64,000 nt of DNA from Castor canadensis (lineage: Eukaryota > Chordata > Mammalia > Rodentia > Castoridae): contig NC_133400.1 of the NCBI RefSeq assembly GCF_047511655.1, positions 8,142,001-8,206,000 of the forward strand. Direction: 5' to 3'. Below, one piece after another: positions 12,799 to 26,400 of the stretch. The notes below the pieces were generated by a model. It did not search any database. It was given only the letters and a program-made list of their open reading frames with translations, and had not been told where the DNA came from. The stretch's first letter is position 1; every line of letters begins with the position of its first letter. A program made the position numbers and the translations under genes.

Positions 12799-12907
12799 AA
12801 CTGAGTCTGCTCACTTGAAAGTTGGAGCCATCAGTAGGACATACCACATCTTGGAAGCCCCAGCAACGTGTCCTTACCAGTGTATTTCCAAAATGAAATT
12901 TATATGA
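12799..12907 (+). CDS. MAF: MAF second coding exon (long-isoform tail), reading frame altered
   Basis: After the acceptor ATTACAG, positions 12819-12896 read KLEPSVG-HTTS-WKPQQ-RVLTSVF-PK and then TGA. This matches the C-terminal end of human MAF isoform a (403 residues), so it is the orthologous exon. The human tail requires 16 bases between acceptor and the Lys codon; here there are 20. Spliced from 8664, the frame is shifted and yields a different 36-residue tail ending at TGA 12905-12907 (predicted total 407 residues). In the human-type frame a TGA sits immediately before the Lys codon (12816-12818), where human has Arg. An alternative AG at 12804-12805 would restore phase but stop after Ile-Leu-Leu-Thr. 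Homology is seen; whether a long isoform is made here is unknown, and an assembly error remains possible. Confidence 0.6.
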
Positions 12908-15900
12908 GAGCTATACATTTTAAAATATTATTTTTTTATGATTAGTTTTAGAGGGCAATTTACCACTGACTTCTAGTTAGTCTTTCTCTTACAGAAAAAT
13001 TACTGTGTTACAGAAAGCTGTCAAATGTATAACCCCTGTCCTCTTCTCGAAGGGTCTTATGTGCAGGCACATAGGAAGGGGCAGGTGTCTTTTGGATGTA
13101 CGGTTTGCTCAACCGAACAGGTGTGATTGTTTTCAACCTGGAATATTAGTTTTAAAAATCCCCTGAAATTACAAGTACACGTCTAGGTACACACATACAA
13201 ATAGAGAACAATTTCTGAAAGGTAGCAGCTAGCGTGTTAAAAGCATACCTAGACGTGCACATTCAAAGCAGTGAATTTTCATGCTCTGCTGTTCTCCCTG
13301 GCAGAGGATTTTGCTAAGGAAAAAATAATAATCTGATTCCTGTCCTCAAACTGACACCTCCAGTGTCAGCATTGGCAGAGTGGGACATACTAGTTTTTCA
13401 CAGGCCCTAGATAATATTGTGTGTTTCTGTGATGTCAAATGGGCACTTACAGACAGCTGTAAATGAAAACAATATGTAACAAAATACATGGTTAAATATA
13501 TGCCCTCTGTGTGTGCCCCCCCTTTTCTAGTCCCTGACACTCACAAAAATCACCCCCTTTTAGTTTCCCAGCTTTTTCCATGTTTCCTTTTTCAAAACCC
13601 ATGTAATAGTTTTTTACAATGTATCTGGCACATTAATGTATTGACATCAAATAGACAGAGGTCTGATTTCTGCCCAGCAGATAAATCTGTTATCTAGACA
13701 TCATTTTCTTGCTGTCTCCAGGCCATAGCCACTGGGGTCCTCTTCCACACAGACCACCCGGTGGGAAAAACTCTATTTATTGCTGAGCGTATAGTGCTAA
13801 TGTACTGATCTTGACTCCCTTATACCTTTACCCCTGACGTTTTTATTTAGTAACATCAATTCTAGATTCTTCTGGTCTCAAACAAGATATCCAGCTTTCC
13901 TCCTAAAAGCTTGCACCAAGGGAAAATGGTAGTCATCCTCAGGAACATGGCACACAGCTGTCTGGGTAGCCACATTCCCGGCATTACCTTGTCTAAGGGA
14001 CGCATTCAAAGGTTCCTGTGTAGAGTGCATTCTTGTCGTTGCCTTGTTTTGATTTAGATGAATTTGCTTCTAGATTCACATTCTCTTGGCTGGCTTGATA
14101 AAATTCTCCTGTGGTATAGGAGCCAATCAATACATTTAAAAATCTGATTGCCACACGGGGTGTCTCCTTATTTTTTCTTTTCTTTTTTCTTTTTTGGCCT
14201 GCCCATAGTTGAAGACTAACTGAGATACAAGGGGAGATGAAAAATCTGTGAGTAAAAACCTTCATCCCTCTGGTCTGATTAAGGTCCCAGAAAAACACAC
14301 CCACCCACCAAAGCTCTGTGACCTTAGCTCTTGAAGAAACCTCCAGTAAGGAAGGGAGAGAGGCAGTTAGTTTTACCAGTTTTGCGTTGTGGATTTGCAA
14401 GTCTTCCCACTGTGAGTCACTTTTATTTGATTTTTTAAAAAAAATAATGTAGCCCCTTTCTTGGAAGAAATGTCTTCGTCTTTGTTTTGTTTTGAGGTTT
14501 TGGGGGCAGTTTTCTTTGCAGTGAGAGGCTATGATTTTCACCCTTCTGGATTATTTCTTAGGATGCTGAATGAGTAATCTGGAGTCTGCACCTTCCTTAT
14601 TACTGTGAGGAAAATAAGAGAAATCTTGAAAGTGTTTTCACTTTTAGTGGATCCCTTGATCTGAAAGGTGTTTCAAGTCCAGACAAGAGCCTTACGGGAG
14701 GCAGTCCAGGGTCCAGCCCTCAGAATCAGAACTTGTTTGTTTTTGCATTTATTTGGAAATGTAGGAAGATCCTTTAACCCACTTCCCATAACACAAGTTT
14801 TCTCACTTTTAATATAAATCTTCAAAATGCAGACATCAAAAGTCTCAGAAAAGGGGAATTCTGTCCAGGCATTGCTCCACCCCACCTCTGAACAAGCCCA
14901 TCTCTGTCTGGCATTTTTTCTCTAGCAGGAGTAGGAGATAGGGTGAAAGAATTCAGTTTCCCAGACTGTCTCATGATTGTTGGGGCATAAAGAACTATAG
15001 TCCGCTCACAAATTGGGAGCATCTTTATCCTTTAAAGAGGAACAAAACAAACAACAAAAAACAAACTGAATTGCTCAGTGCCAAGACACAGCAAAGCTGG
15101 GTCCTTGTTCTCTGCTCTATCTGTAGGTGGTGGGAGAGGAGGAAAGCTAGAGAAAGAACTTCTAAGACAAGAGTCCCTGCAGTAAGTGTCCTTCTGAATT
15201 TTATTTTCTCAGTGTCAGAGTCAGACCCAGCATACACATAAGCCAGGTACAAACAAGTGATGGCTGCTTATTTCTTTAAAATATACACACTTGGGTTTCT
15301 TTCTGAAAAGCCATTTGGGGACCCAAACCCAAATGGAATACTTCGAGGAAATCATTAGTGTCTTCATTTGGGGGCATTTATAAATATTTCAATTGGTGAT
15401 TTGATGGACCAGTCAGACACCACACTCAGTGACATCAGGACACTTTTTATTGTTTAAATTTGAAAGCCCTTTTTGGTGTGCCTTAAGTGTGCCAGGCAGA
15501 ACAAGTCTGAGATAGAAAGTACACATCAACAGCACACAGAAATCAGATCTTTATATGAATTGGCACCAGAGTTGGCCAGTTTTAAGAAACTCCCAGAACA
15601 CATTTTCCACCAAGAGGCTATGAATGGAATGCAGAGTGCCTTACTCAAATCAGAGCAGGTATCTACCATTCACCTCTCCGTTAGTTTAACACAAAAATTC
15701 AGTTTCTTTTCCTTCCCTTTTGTTAAATAACAATTTTTCTCTATAATTAGGACTTTGGATTGCAAAATCACATTCCTCCCTTCTGCACAGAGTCATCTTG
15801 GATCTTAGTTACGATTTGAAAGGGGGATTAATTTAGGAAGGGAGGATGAGGGAGGGGTGCCTGCCAGGGCTTGGGAAAAAGAGGGGGAGGAGAAGAACAG

Positions 15901-16999
15901 TATTCTCCACCTTTCCCTGCCACATACACTCCTCAAGGCTCTCACCCCCATCCCAGGCCGGGGTGTGAGCTGCACATGGGGATTTTGCTTCAGAGTTTCT
16001 CTGTTCTAAATATTCTCACTCTCAACCTTGCCCATTTCTGAGCTAAGATTCCGAAGAAAGGGTTTTCCTTGTGGATGGTTCTTTGGATCAGGGATCATGG
16101 ATCAGGAGAGGCCCTGAAACCTTACTGAACTAGGCAGGGAGGATTGGAAAACTTTCCTTCTAGAATCTCCAACAAGGACAGTTGTAAAGAAGCCTGGCCT
16201 GAAAATCCCAGCAAGGGAGCAAGTTCTCTTCTCCCTGATAATTCTCCATAACCACATCCACTTCTGGAGGCCTGTAGAAAAGGTATCTGATTTGCTGTGT
16301 GGGACTCACCAGAAGAAGAATATGGGCCTAATAAGGTCCCCAGGACAATAGGCAATCCCATCCTAGGCCCAGAGAGCAGAGGAGAGGAAGGGGTTGTGTG
16401 TAGAGGCTAGAGAAAGTATTATTAAAAAAGCCCAACCTTGGTTTATGACCACCAATCACTAGAGGTCAACTCAAGTCGTTCTCGGGGTCCTCACCTCTCA
16501 CCAGGAAGAATTATTGGCAGAGTGACTGATAAACTTTTGACAGGCCCTGAACTTCCCTCAGACTGTCAAAAATAGTGAGGTCCTTAGCAGATGGATTTGA
16601 TTCCCTTACCATCTGACCCCTGTCCCATCTCAGTGTCCTCTCCTCAGCCCCATTTCCTCCCATGCCTGGTCACACAAGGCCATGAAAAAGCCACAGAGGG
16701 CAGTGCCCTTAAGCCAGACAGCAGTCACCAAAGCTGAGGCCTTGCCTAGGTCACTCCTGGCATAGTTTAAGTGCGGACAATGGGAGAGGTCTGTGGAGCT
16801 TGACGCTGGGAAGGGTGAGTGGCTCCAGGATGTTTAACTCTGGCTGCCTCTTCTGCTGGCGAGAGTCTTGAAGTCTGCAGTGAAGAAGGCGGGCAGGATG
16901 CAGAGGGTGGCCCCTCTCCCCACTCACATCTCCAACTTCCAGGCACAACCAGACCACACACTATCCATACCCTATCCATCTGGTCCAGGGCCCTTTCTA
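12908..16999. other. Downstream flank or long-isoform 3'UTR, no further gene seen
   Basis: Unique-looking sequence with no SINE and no recognised exon. The only structures noted are the spaced inverted repeat at 13178-13257 and a MEF2-like CTATTTATT near 13772. The nearest ATTAAA-type signal I noticed is at about 16421, so I cannot place the long-isoform poly(A) site. Confidence 0.45.
13178..13257. repeat. Spaced inverted repeat
   Basis: CACGTCTAGGTA at 13178-13189 is exactly complementary in reverse to TACCTAGACGTG at 13246-13257. The arms extend imperfectly to 18 bp (13175-13192, 13243-13260), with a spacer of 56 bp. It lies about 340 bp after the conserved-frame stop of the second MAF exon. 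Confidence 0.6.
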
Positions 17000-17480
17000 A
17001 GCTTGCCGGGTGGAGCCCAGTCGCCCTGAGTATCGCTGCCCCTGGTTCAGTAGCGGGAGCTGAGTGGGGGCCTCTGGCTGGAGCTCAGCAAGTGCGCACT
17101 GCTGGGCAGGACCAGCGATTGCCCAAGGCCACCCGCAATGCCTCCGCGGGCCCCTGCGAGATGCCCAAGAAGCAACTCGGCGTGGGGCGGGGCAGGGGGA
17201 CAGTGGCGGCCACACCCAGCGCGACCCTGGGCGGGCTCCCAGCCGGCGCCAACGACCCTGCAGGGCGCTCGGATCTGTTGGAATTTGGTTAAAGTTTTCC
17301 GAAAGGACTGCCTTGGCCCGAACTGGGCTTGGGACAATCCAAACTACCTGCTGTGCTGCGTGCTGGGCGCGCTGGGAGGGAGGAAGCCAGCGGGATTCAG
17401 CCCCCAAAAGCTCCGCCCTTCACCTTGAGACCCCCGCCCCACCCGTCAGCGTCCCGGAACCTTCTGCAAATAAGCTCACC
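17000..17480. other. Orphan CpG island downstream of MAF
   Basis: About 450-480 bp with a marked excess of G+C and CpG (cgccctgag, cctccgcggg, ggcgtggggcgggg, agccggcgcc, gggcgcgctggg) set in ordinary DNA on both sides. No TATA box or conserved coding frame is evident, and the overlapping open frames are composition artefacts. It could be the promoter of a downstream lncRNA, an alternative MAF-domain promoter or a Polycomb-marked enhancer island. It is about 10.3 kb from the MAF start site. Confidence 0.6.
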
Positions 17481-20400
17481 CGCTCCGGATCACTAGAGTT
17501 CTAGTCTAGGAAAATTTCCTGCCCATTTTCCCAGCCCTTTCCCCCCACACCCTTCTTCAGTTGGAGAATCAAAAGGGGAAAGAGAAAGGAAAGGGGGAAG
17601 TCCAGACAGCTTGTTTGAAAATCTTTATGGAAGTCTGGAGATGGTTTGGGTTTTCCGTGGTATGCAGTTTGATGCACATTATAAAGCCAAGTCAGCCAAG
17701 CAAACTTTATTAAGATTTCTCCAATAATGCCAGGATGAGAAGCTTCCTCGCATTCCCGGATTTAACAGAGTGCGGGACAAGTCTCAGGCATTCCACTCGG
17801 AAACTGGCTCCATAAGACAAAGTTTAACACGACAGATTTGAGAAAGGATCCTTTTATGGGGGGGCCTCTTTCTTAGAGGCACTCTCTATCTTAAGTTGAT
17901 ACTTAAGGTAGACAAGTATCATTGTATCTTCCTAAATCTCTTTCCCTTCTCTGTTAGGGGAGGATTTATTAATGTACACATAATATGTTGAAACTAAAGC
18001 AGTGATGTCAACATCCCAGACATTTTTATACTGTCGGATTTTAATATACATAGATATGTACATATCTATATATGTATAGATATTTAAATATATATATGTA
18101 TATCCTTTTTGATAGAACAGGAGAAAAAACTGGTACTATCAGTCTGAGATTTGAATCTATTAAAAAGTGATACTTGTGTCTCCATTTTCCGGCAATGAAT
18201 TCAACATATTCTTTCATCTGCCATTTATTTGTTTATTTACTTATTTATTTATGGGCCCTTTTAAAATAGCACATTGGAGAAAGGGAAAGATATGAAGCTA
18301 GATCTTGCAGTTTCGACTTTATGAAATTAAAATGGTCTTAGGGATGGAGTTAATCAGTCTATTCCATACTTTGGTATACAGGAGAAGAACTTGACCTCCA
18401 TTGTCTGTCTTAAAACAACATTCCCATAAAGAAGACAGGCGACACACCTCTACCAAACTTTTTGTGCCTGGAGAGAGTGTGGAGACACGGCTTGACAATC
18501 TGTACACGTTTTCAGGGTCCACAGTCCACGTTAATCCAGTGCACTAGGAAGGCATGGAGCCTTCTTTAAATCTTCCTTGGATATCACACTCCTGTGCTAT
18601 TTTAAAAAACTCATCCATGGTTAGCGTAAGAGGCTCTGTGCTGTCAGACATCTGGCTTAGATTACACCATCGTGGTCCAGCACAAAAATCTCTTCTATCT
18701 CACTCCCCGAGGAGACCCTCTTGCCCTCAACTCCCCTCCCCAGTGACTGGTCTGGGCAAAGGTACTGAGAACAGAGAAACCGCAATGGCTTTTGGACTCT
18801 ATTCAGGTGTGCAAACAGAACCCCCCCCCCCAATCCCTCCCTTTTAAAGTGAATGTCTGAATAACAGGATGGGTTTCCCAGGTAGCTGGGGAGAGCAGAG
18901 GTCATCCTGAGGAAAATGACACCAGTGATCTAAAAAGAACATCTACTTTATGAGATTTCAGGCAAGATGCCAAATATTGCATTTAATGAGGCTGATTGCT
19001 TTTCTCCAAAAATAACAGAGACTATCAATGATATGGTCAAGAAGGAAAGGCGGGTATTTTGCAAAACCTAGTCCAATTATTGCTTTGTAATATTTTTCTA
19101 AAATTGAAAATGCCTCACAAGTATATGATCTCATGCAAATATTCCTTGCCAAAGCCTAACGTATGTTTGCAACACCCCAGAGAAATTACAACAATATTTT
19201 CTCCACAATCTCTTAAGCTTTTAAACTGTTTACTTGTATTTCTAAAAAAAAATCTGTTGTTCCTAAAGATTAAAAAAAAGTAATCTTAAATGGGAAGTTT
19301 TTATTTTTATTGCTTTTAGAGATTAGCTATTTGAACTTCAAGTGGAGAACAAGTTATATTATTGATACACTTCCAAGTTTTGGAATTTCTTTTCTGTTTT
19401 TTTTTTTTGTAGAAATACTATGTTTGCAAGAGATTCATATGTGAAGAAAAGTTTGTGCTTGAAGAGTTTAAAAGTGCTTCTAATATGAAACATGAATGAA
19501 GGCACATAATGCATTTCTGACAGCCATGACAGATACAAGGGTGCAAATTCACTTATCCGAGCATTTGGGTATAGTCTTACTATTTAGATATAAAGACACT
19601 TTGGAAGAATTAGACTTATGCTGAGTGACAATTTAAGTGGAGAAAGATTATGTGTTCAGTTACAATAGTCTTCAGAATTCAGCACAGGAATGAACCTAGT
19701 CTGTTTGTGCTCATCAGCTGTAAGGTAATCCACATAAAAGTGTGCGGGATTAAAGAAAAATAACTGACTATCCTTGTTGGGAAAAAATAGAGTGACTTCC
19801 TAATGTATCACTGTTATTGTATACAGATTTGAGGTAGCCATGTTGACTTTTTAAAATTAGATTTTAAATATATTTTGACAGTCTGAACTGGTATAGTGAG
19901 ACTAACTATAGGAAGAAATGACAGGTCTGCTTTGTTATTAAGCTGCTGTGTGGAAAATATTGGGTTCTGAACAGTAAATGATCATTATTTTGCCACTTAC
20001 TTTGGTACAGCTAATAGCAATAAGGGTTTTTTGAGCCATAGAAAGCTAAGTACTCTGAATTACTTGCTTTGTTATTCCCTGCAAAGCAAAAAGTCTTTTT
20101 TTAAAGCAACCTCATTTTCATATCACCATTCTAAGTACTCCTGCTACTAATTTAAACAGAGAAGAAGTTAATAAATAAAAGGGTGTATCTAAATGGTTCT
20201 AGTTGTTAAGAGAACATTTGCAGTTAAGATCAGCAGCTAACAGAATAGAACAGAGCCATGGAGGACAAGGTGCAAATATGGAAGAGTATGTACCCCAGTA
20301 ATGTGGAAGCTGCAGCAGTGGGGCTGGGCAGTCTGCCATAATAGTAGAGAACCTCATCAGAAATGATTCGAATCCTCCCACAAAGAATCTGGAATCTCTA

Positions 20401-23400
20401 GGTTCCCTTTGAACTAAGGACAGCTTCAAAAGTAATCAAGACTGCCAGGCCCATGGGTTGATGGCTATCGAGGTCTCCCAGGAGGTTGCCTTGTAGGTCT
20501 CTCTTCCATGCAGTCCCCTCCTCTGGCCTGGCTGGGCTAAGACCACCCTGCAAAAGCAAGTGGAGCCAAATTACCCTTCCTTTAGTCTAACTACCCTTTT
20601 CATTGATAGTCAAGCTGTTCATGAAGAACTAGTCATGGTTATTAATTACCTTTTGTTTATTTTGATATATTTACTAAATCAGGTACCCAAGGGAATCCTC
20701 TACATCAGTGATGTGAAAAATCCAGTTGGCTGAAGTCGAAGAGGTACATCTTGATTTTTGATATGCATGTGCCTGCTTCAGGGAGGTTGCCAAGAGGGGG
20801 ACAAAGAGCAAGCAGTGCTGCTCATTTGTTAAGTGTGAAAAGCTCCTAGTTTTAGTTTTCATTTTTTGGGGTTCACATACAACCCAAAGGGTGACAGTAG
20901 GTCTCTGAAGGGGTGATGCAGGGGTATGAGCAATGTGTGTGAGAACAAGCATGCATTTATTTTCTGTATTTATTTCGTTACATAGATGTCTGACTCATAA
21001 AGAGGAACTAATCCAGCCTGAGTAGAGCTCAGATCTTCAGCCTTATCCCATACTAGTTTATTGACACTGAACAAAGCACTTCTTCTATTTGAATGTTAGA
21101 TGATTTGGATGAATTTCGGCAACTGGTATCCATTGCCCCTGGCCAGCTCTGCCTGACTTTGTAAGCATTCCAAATTCTTGGTCCCTCACCCTCCTGTCTC
21201 AACTCACATTTGAAAAATTTAGTGTAATTTGAAAGCTCAGTGTGTCCTTCCTTCTGCATCCAAATGTGGCTGTAGTCACACCCACTTCAGTTGGAGGCAG
21301 AAGGGGAGGGAAAGAGACAAGTGGGAGGCAGAAATCTGATTTTCATCTACTAAAAAAAAATTGAAATTGTGCTATTTAAATGGCTTTTCATTTACAAGTA
21401 TCTCAGCATGAATTTAATGATGAACCTTCTTCGTTTGGAGAGCTAGACCAACACTCTTATACCACTAATTATTTAATGTCATAGTCGTGTGTATTCTTGT
21501 TGCTGCTCATTGGCTAATAGAACAAAGTTTGATTTTTTTTTCATTAAAATTTTTGCTTGCTGAGAAATTTGCATGAAGTCCATTTTTTTTTTTTTTTTTT
21601 TGGTTTCTAGAGGAACTGAGGGGGGCAAAAGTCACACTGTCAAATTGCTGCTCTTTGCAAAGAAGGTACTTGAAGGATACATTGAAAACACTGGAAAAAA
21701 GAGAGTCCTCTTTTCCCTGTATTTGAAAATAGTATCTGATTACTTACTTCTACTGCTGCTGTGATGAGAGGCTCATTTTGAATAACTAGATCGGGAATGT
21801 ACGATATGGCTTCTTTGCTAACCTTCTGCAAAATTAACATTTTCTTTGTACATAGATTTTAACTCAGCATATACCTTTGGGGTTAGTTTATACTTCTGTG
21901 TGCGTGCAGTTTCACTACTGTATTCCTTTCTTCTCCTTACCTTTATAATTGCAATTTGAAAACCACCTATTACATATGATGATCCAGGCCCAGTGGCAGG
22001 CTTCATGACATTGAAACCATCCATTTTGAGCAAAGAGTTAATGAACTCTAAAAGCAAGGTTCACACTGGTCTTGACCCCTTTGGCAATATTTCATATAAG
22101 GTTACTGGTGGGAAAGAAATCAAATTTCAGCTGTGAACATGATTGACAGGTGAGAGCAAAGAAGAGAAAGGCAGCTGGTCAGATGGGGAATTTGGGAAGG
22201 AGGAGAACAATTCCTTGAAGTTCCTCTGTGACATTAGATATTATAAGCTGATATATGAAAAGCTCAATACTTGGTATTCTTGGGAGAGTTACTTAGTTTA
22301 TTCTTAGAAAGTCACTTTGGTTAAGGGATTTTAGTAGGGTGAACCACTAGATTTTCTTGCTAATTTCAACCGTGTACAACTTGGTGGCTTATTTCTGGCA
22401 GTTTTCTAGGCTAGGTTCTGAAAATTAAATCAGAGACCATTTGGGGAGACATTTAATTATCTTTCATTTATTCTCAGAAACACAGTCTAGATTATACTAT
22501 GGGTCACAGACATATTTCAAAACATTTGTCCCAAGTGGTATCACAAAAAAGATTAAATTCTCCATTTCGGCAGTGTCCCTTGATCCTGACTAACATTTTC
22601 TATTAGTACATGTTACAGTCTCACACATGAAAATCAACTAAAATGCATGGTTTATCTGGGCTCTGATTTCTCAAGAATGGTCTCCTAACTCACAGATCAA
22701 TGTCCTGGCACTGCTTCTCTAACTTTTACCCAATCTGGCTATTTTTACTGAAATTGTTCCACGGTAGCATCACTGCCATAGGCATGATGCGACTAATGCC
22801 ATGGAAACAAGTGAAGGGGTGGCTTTTGGGTTAGCCTTCGACAATCTCACAGCTTGACCTGTCACTCGGAGGCAACCAAACTACCCAGGATTTGCACCAA
22901 TGTGGAAAGCAGCCCTTCCAGTCATGCACTTCCATTTTACGTGCTGAAACGTGAACTTGGAAGTGGTAATGGGACTTAGGCAGCTCGTGTCTTTACTGTG
23001 CCCATTTCGAATGTTTCTGACATGGGCTGAGACCCATCTGGATGCAACCAAGTCGTGCAGTGCTGTTATGGGGACACAGACATAGGGGAAGCCGCTTGTG
23101 GCCTTCCTGTCACCTACAGGAGACGCTGATGGAACCCATAGAGGCAGCACCTGGGTTCTGATGTATCCATCAACTTTCCCTACTCTTACAGTGTGGACAC
23201 ATTTTACCCTTAATATAATGAATTTTAAAAACCATCAAATGTAAGGAAGGAAGACTTTCCTATTTTATGACCTAAGGTAAAACTAAACTGTGACAAAATA
23301 AAAACCAAAGTACTTTCCATGTTGCCCAGAATCATCCAGAAGTAAAATGCAAACGTGGCTTTCCGATGCCCACTATTGATGTGTGTGCCTTAGCACAGCC

Positions 23401-26400
23401 TGTGCAACTATTTAGTTCAAATATGAAGTAGAGGTGCCACAGTCTGGTGTCATTTACATCAAGTATTTTAACAGGATTGGCGAATGTGTTTCTGTACAAA
23501 AGTGCATAGAACTCAGACTGTTAAGTTCTCATTTCTTGGTATCTCTGAAAAATCAAAGTGGCTGCCCTTGACTCTATTTTCCAGAAGGCTTCTCAGGGCT
23601 TCTAAACAGTGGGTTTTTAAAATAAATACTCCACCCTGCAGGATGAGAAGGAGGATGCTGTCTTGCTTGGATATTTGCAGCAGGGACCAATCTAGCACAA
23701 ATTCTATGAGTCTGTCTCAATATATCCTTTGGCACTGAGAAAATTAGAAGAAACAATTCTGTTTAAAGGGTTTCCTCATGCAGACTCACCCTTATTGTCT
23801 TTTGTTGTTGTTTGTTTATTTATTTAGATTGTGGTTGTCCCTAACCTAGACTACCTCCTTCTCATAGCCTTTCTTTCTTGCCAGCACTGGCCTGCTGCTG
23901 AGCTGATTCAATTAATTAATTACACCGCACAACTGGCCTATGTTGCCATATGTATTATTTTCAGTCAACTCTGGGATACTATTGACTTAAAGAAAGAAAC
24001 ATGCATTTGGGAGGAAAAAAGAAAGAGGGATTTCTGCAGAAGTACAGCATTCATTACTTAAAACAAAACATGTGCCTGTGAAGAGGTTTCCTTGTGAAGG
24101 CACACATTCAGTCACCTGGCAAAAGCTCAGACTTACTGCTGTCATCTCCAGGTGTCAATGCTGAAACTCCACTCACCTGGCACTTGCTCAGATTTTCTTT
24201 TCCTCCCTCCAAGAATTACTGTCAAATTGTTGTTTCACATCTGCATTTTTTGCTTTTCCTGGCACCTAATAAAATTATCTGCAATAAATGAGCAAAGCAC
24301 CAGGGTTGAGGGGTTTTGTTTATTTGTTTGTTTTTGCTTTCTTTATTTGTCATATTTGGAAAATGCTCAGACAAGAGAAAATTCAGTTGCCTCTCTTTCC
24401 AATGTGGATGGGGAATATAATAAAGCCATTAGCACGGATATCCTTTTGGATGGGAATGAATGAATACCAAATCAGGTAGGCGAGAGCACAGTTTCAGATG
24501 CTCAAGTGGGAAAATCAAGCCAGCTGTGGGATTTATAGGTATTATCACTGGGAGACAAAGTGGTCACTGAGCAGTGACCTCAGGTGTAAGCTGCTGGAAG
24601 ATATTAACACCTTAATTAACAATCCAAGGGCACATGCTGTAATTTAATCTTGTGGTTATTCACACACAGCCATGCCAGCCTATTGAGAAGCACAGGTAGC
24701 CCATTTGCTAGCAGGTAGGCAGTGGAGGTGAGAATTGAATTGATCTCAAATGCTCCGAGAAATTGACCCCAAGGTCATCTTCTTTTAAATTGGGTTCTAC
24801 ACACAGTTTCTTTTTTTCTTCTTCCCTGGCTGCAGCTTGCTTCCAGCAGCAGAGTTGAAGTTTGCAGTTCTTTAAAGGGGCTGTATGTAAGGGCTGACAC
24901 CCCACCCCACATACATACAGTTCATCAAAATAGAGACTTTTGTTGCCAGTGGTAGTAAAGGGCTAGAGTCTATATTGCTGTGGGCCCCCAGCTTGCTTAT
25001 ATTTTAAAATGCATTTAAGTCCTGATGGATAGGAAAGGGAGAGAAAGCCAATGTGGGGGTGTCTTACTAGGCTGAGCATTTGGACAGGAGAGCAGAATTT
25101 TCTGTTTATTTCCATTACTTCTTTCCCTCTCCCTCTCTCTTTAATGCAGCAACTAGGATCCCTTCAGAAAATCTTAAGGTGCACTCTCTGCATTTAACAG
25201 TGTTTGTAATTAGGCACTGCATTCTAGAAGGCGTGCAGGCCTGCTGGAAGGATGCCTGGCATTTCTCTCCTTCCGCGGTGAGGGTAGCCAAGAGAGATCA
25301 GAAATTCCTTTGCCAGTGCTGACCTTTTTGACCCGGGCTGAGAACTGCTTTCTCATTCTTTGCTCCTGTGGGTAGCATGGATTTGAAGTTCTGTCCTGAT
25401 GGTCAAAGGCTGTTTTGTTTATTTGTTATTGGTTTTTTCCTGGACTTTTTGTGATTTATTTTTCTTCTCCCCCCCCCCCCCGCTTTTAAAGCTCAAATGG
25501 GTTCTTGCCATTGTCTAATAGAAGGAAAAGTCTTCCTTGGGTCTTTTTAGAGTGTTGTGGCTGGATTCGCCCTCCTGTGCAGACAGGGAACAGAGCAAGG
25601 TTGGGATTTCTGCAAGCTGCAGGGCTGTAAGTAAGCTCAGGTCTGAGGGCTCCAAGCTGCTCTCCTTTCTAGAAGACTTCTAGAGGCTTGCTGTATACTC
25701 AGAGCCTTTTGTCATCTCATATTTTTTCCTGGACTCACGGCCTCTTCACCTACTAAACTTTCTACAGATCCAACAGAACCACCAAATCAGAACTCTCACC
25801 CCTATAATTTTCAAAGCCTGGTCCCTTCTTAGTTGTCAGTGATAAAATTGTCAGTAAAAGTGTAGTGTGTTCCAAGCACTCTAGTCTCTAGGGGCAGGTG
25901 GGAGACAGTTATTTAGTGTTACAGCTGCTTGCTGTGGTCTTTGCTTGCACATAGTATTCTGCAAGACCCTAGTCTAAGGGGGAAAAAAGGCCATGGTCAT
26001 GAAATAGCACATGATCTGAGCTGTACACCATCCCTGCAGATCTGTGGGCAAATAATACGTCCTGCTCCCAAACCAGGCTGCTAGGATTAGAGCTGGAGAG
26101 TTTGGGCCTTGACCCTGGAAGAGAAGTTCAGGGTATAATGCAGCTCCTGCCTGAGAGTGGGAGGTTTTACAGAGGCGTCCTGAAATGTCACTCTGTTCCA
26201 GAAAAGAAAAGAAAGAAAGAATTTGTTTTTTGCTTTTTCCTATTTTGTTTGAGCCAGCTGATATTAGTGAAGAAAGACTTGCCATTGCTATTGCCGAGAA
26301 ATTCAGGTTCTCTAAGGCACAAGAGGGGAGGAAGAGTGGGGTGTCGTTCCTACAACGTGTTTCTGTCTCCCTGTACCCAACATTTTACAGTGTCATTCTG

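Noticed and set aside
13993..14541. 182-codon - strand frame, the longest outside the CpG islands
   Set aside because: No recognisable domain and no splice or promoter context. A frame of this length is not remarkable in 64 kb.
16819..17507. Overlapping frames of 96-157 codons on both strands in the orphan CpG island
   Set aside because: Open on both strands at once because stop codons are rare in GC-rich DNA; no protein family recognised.
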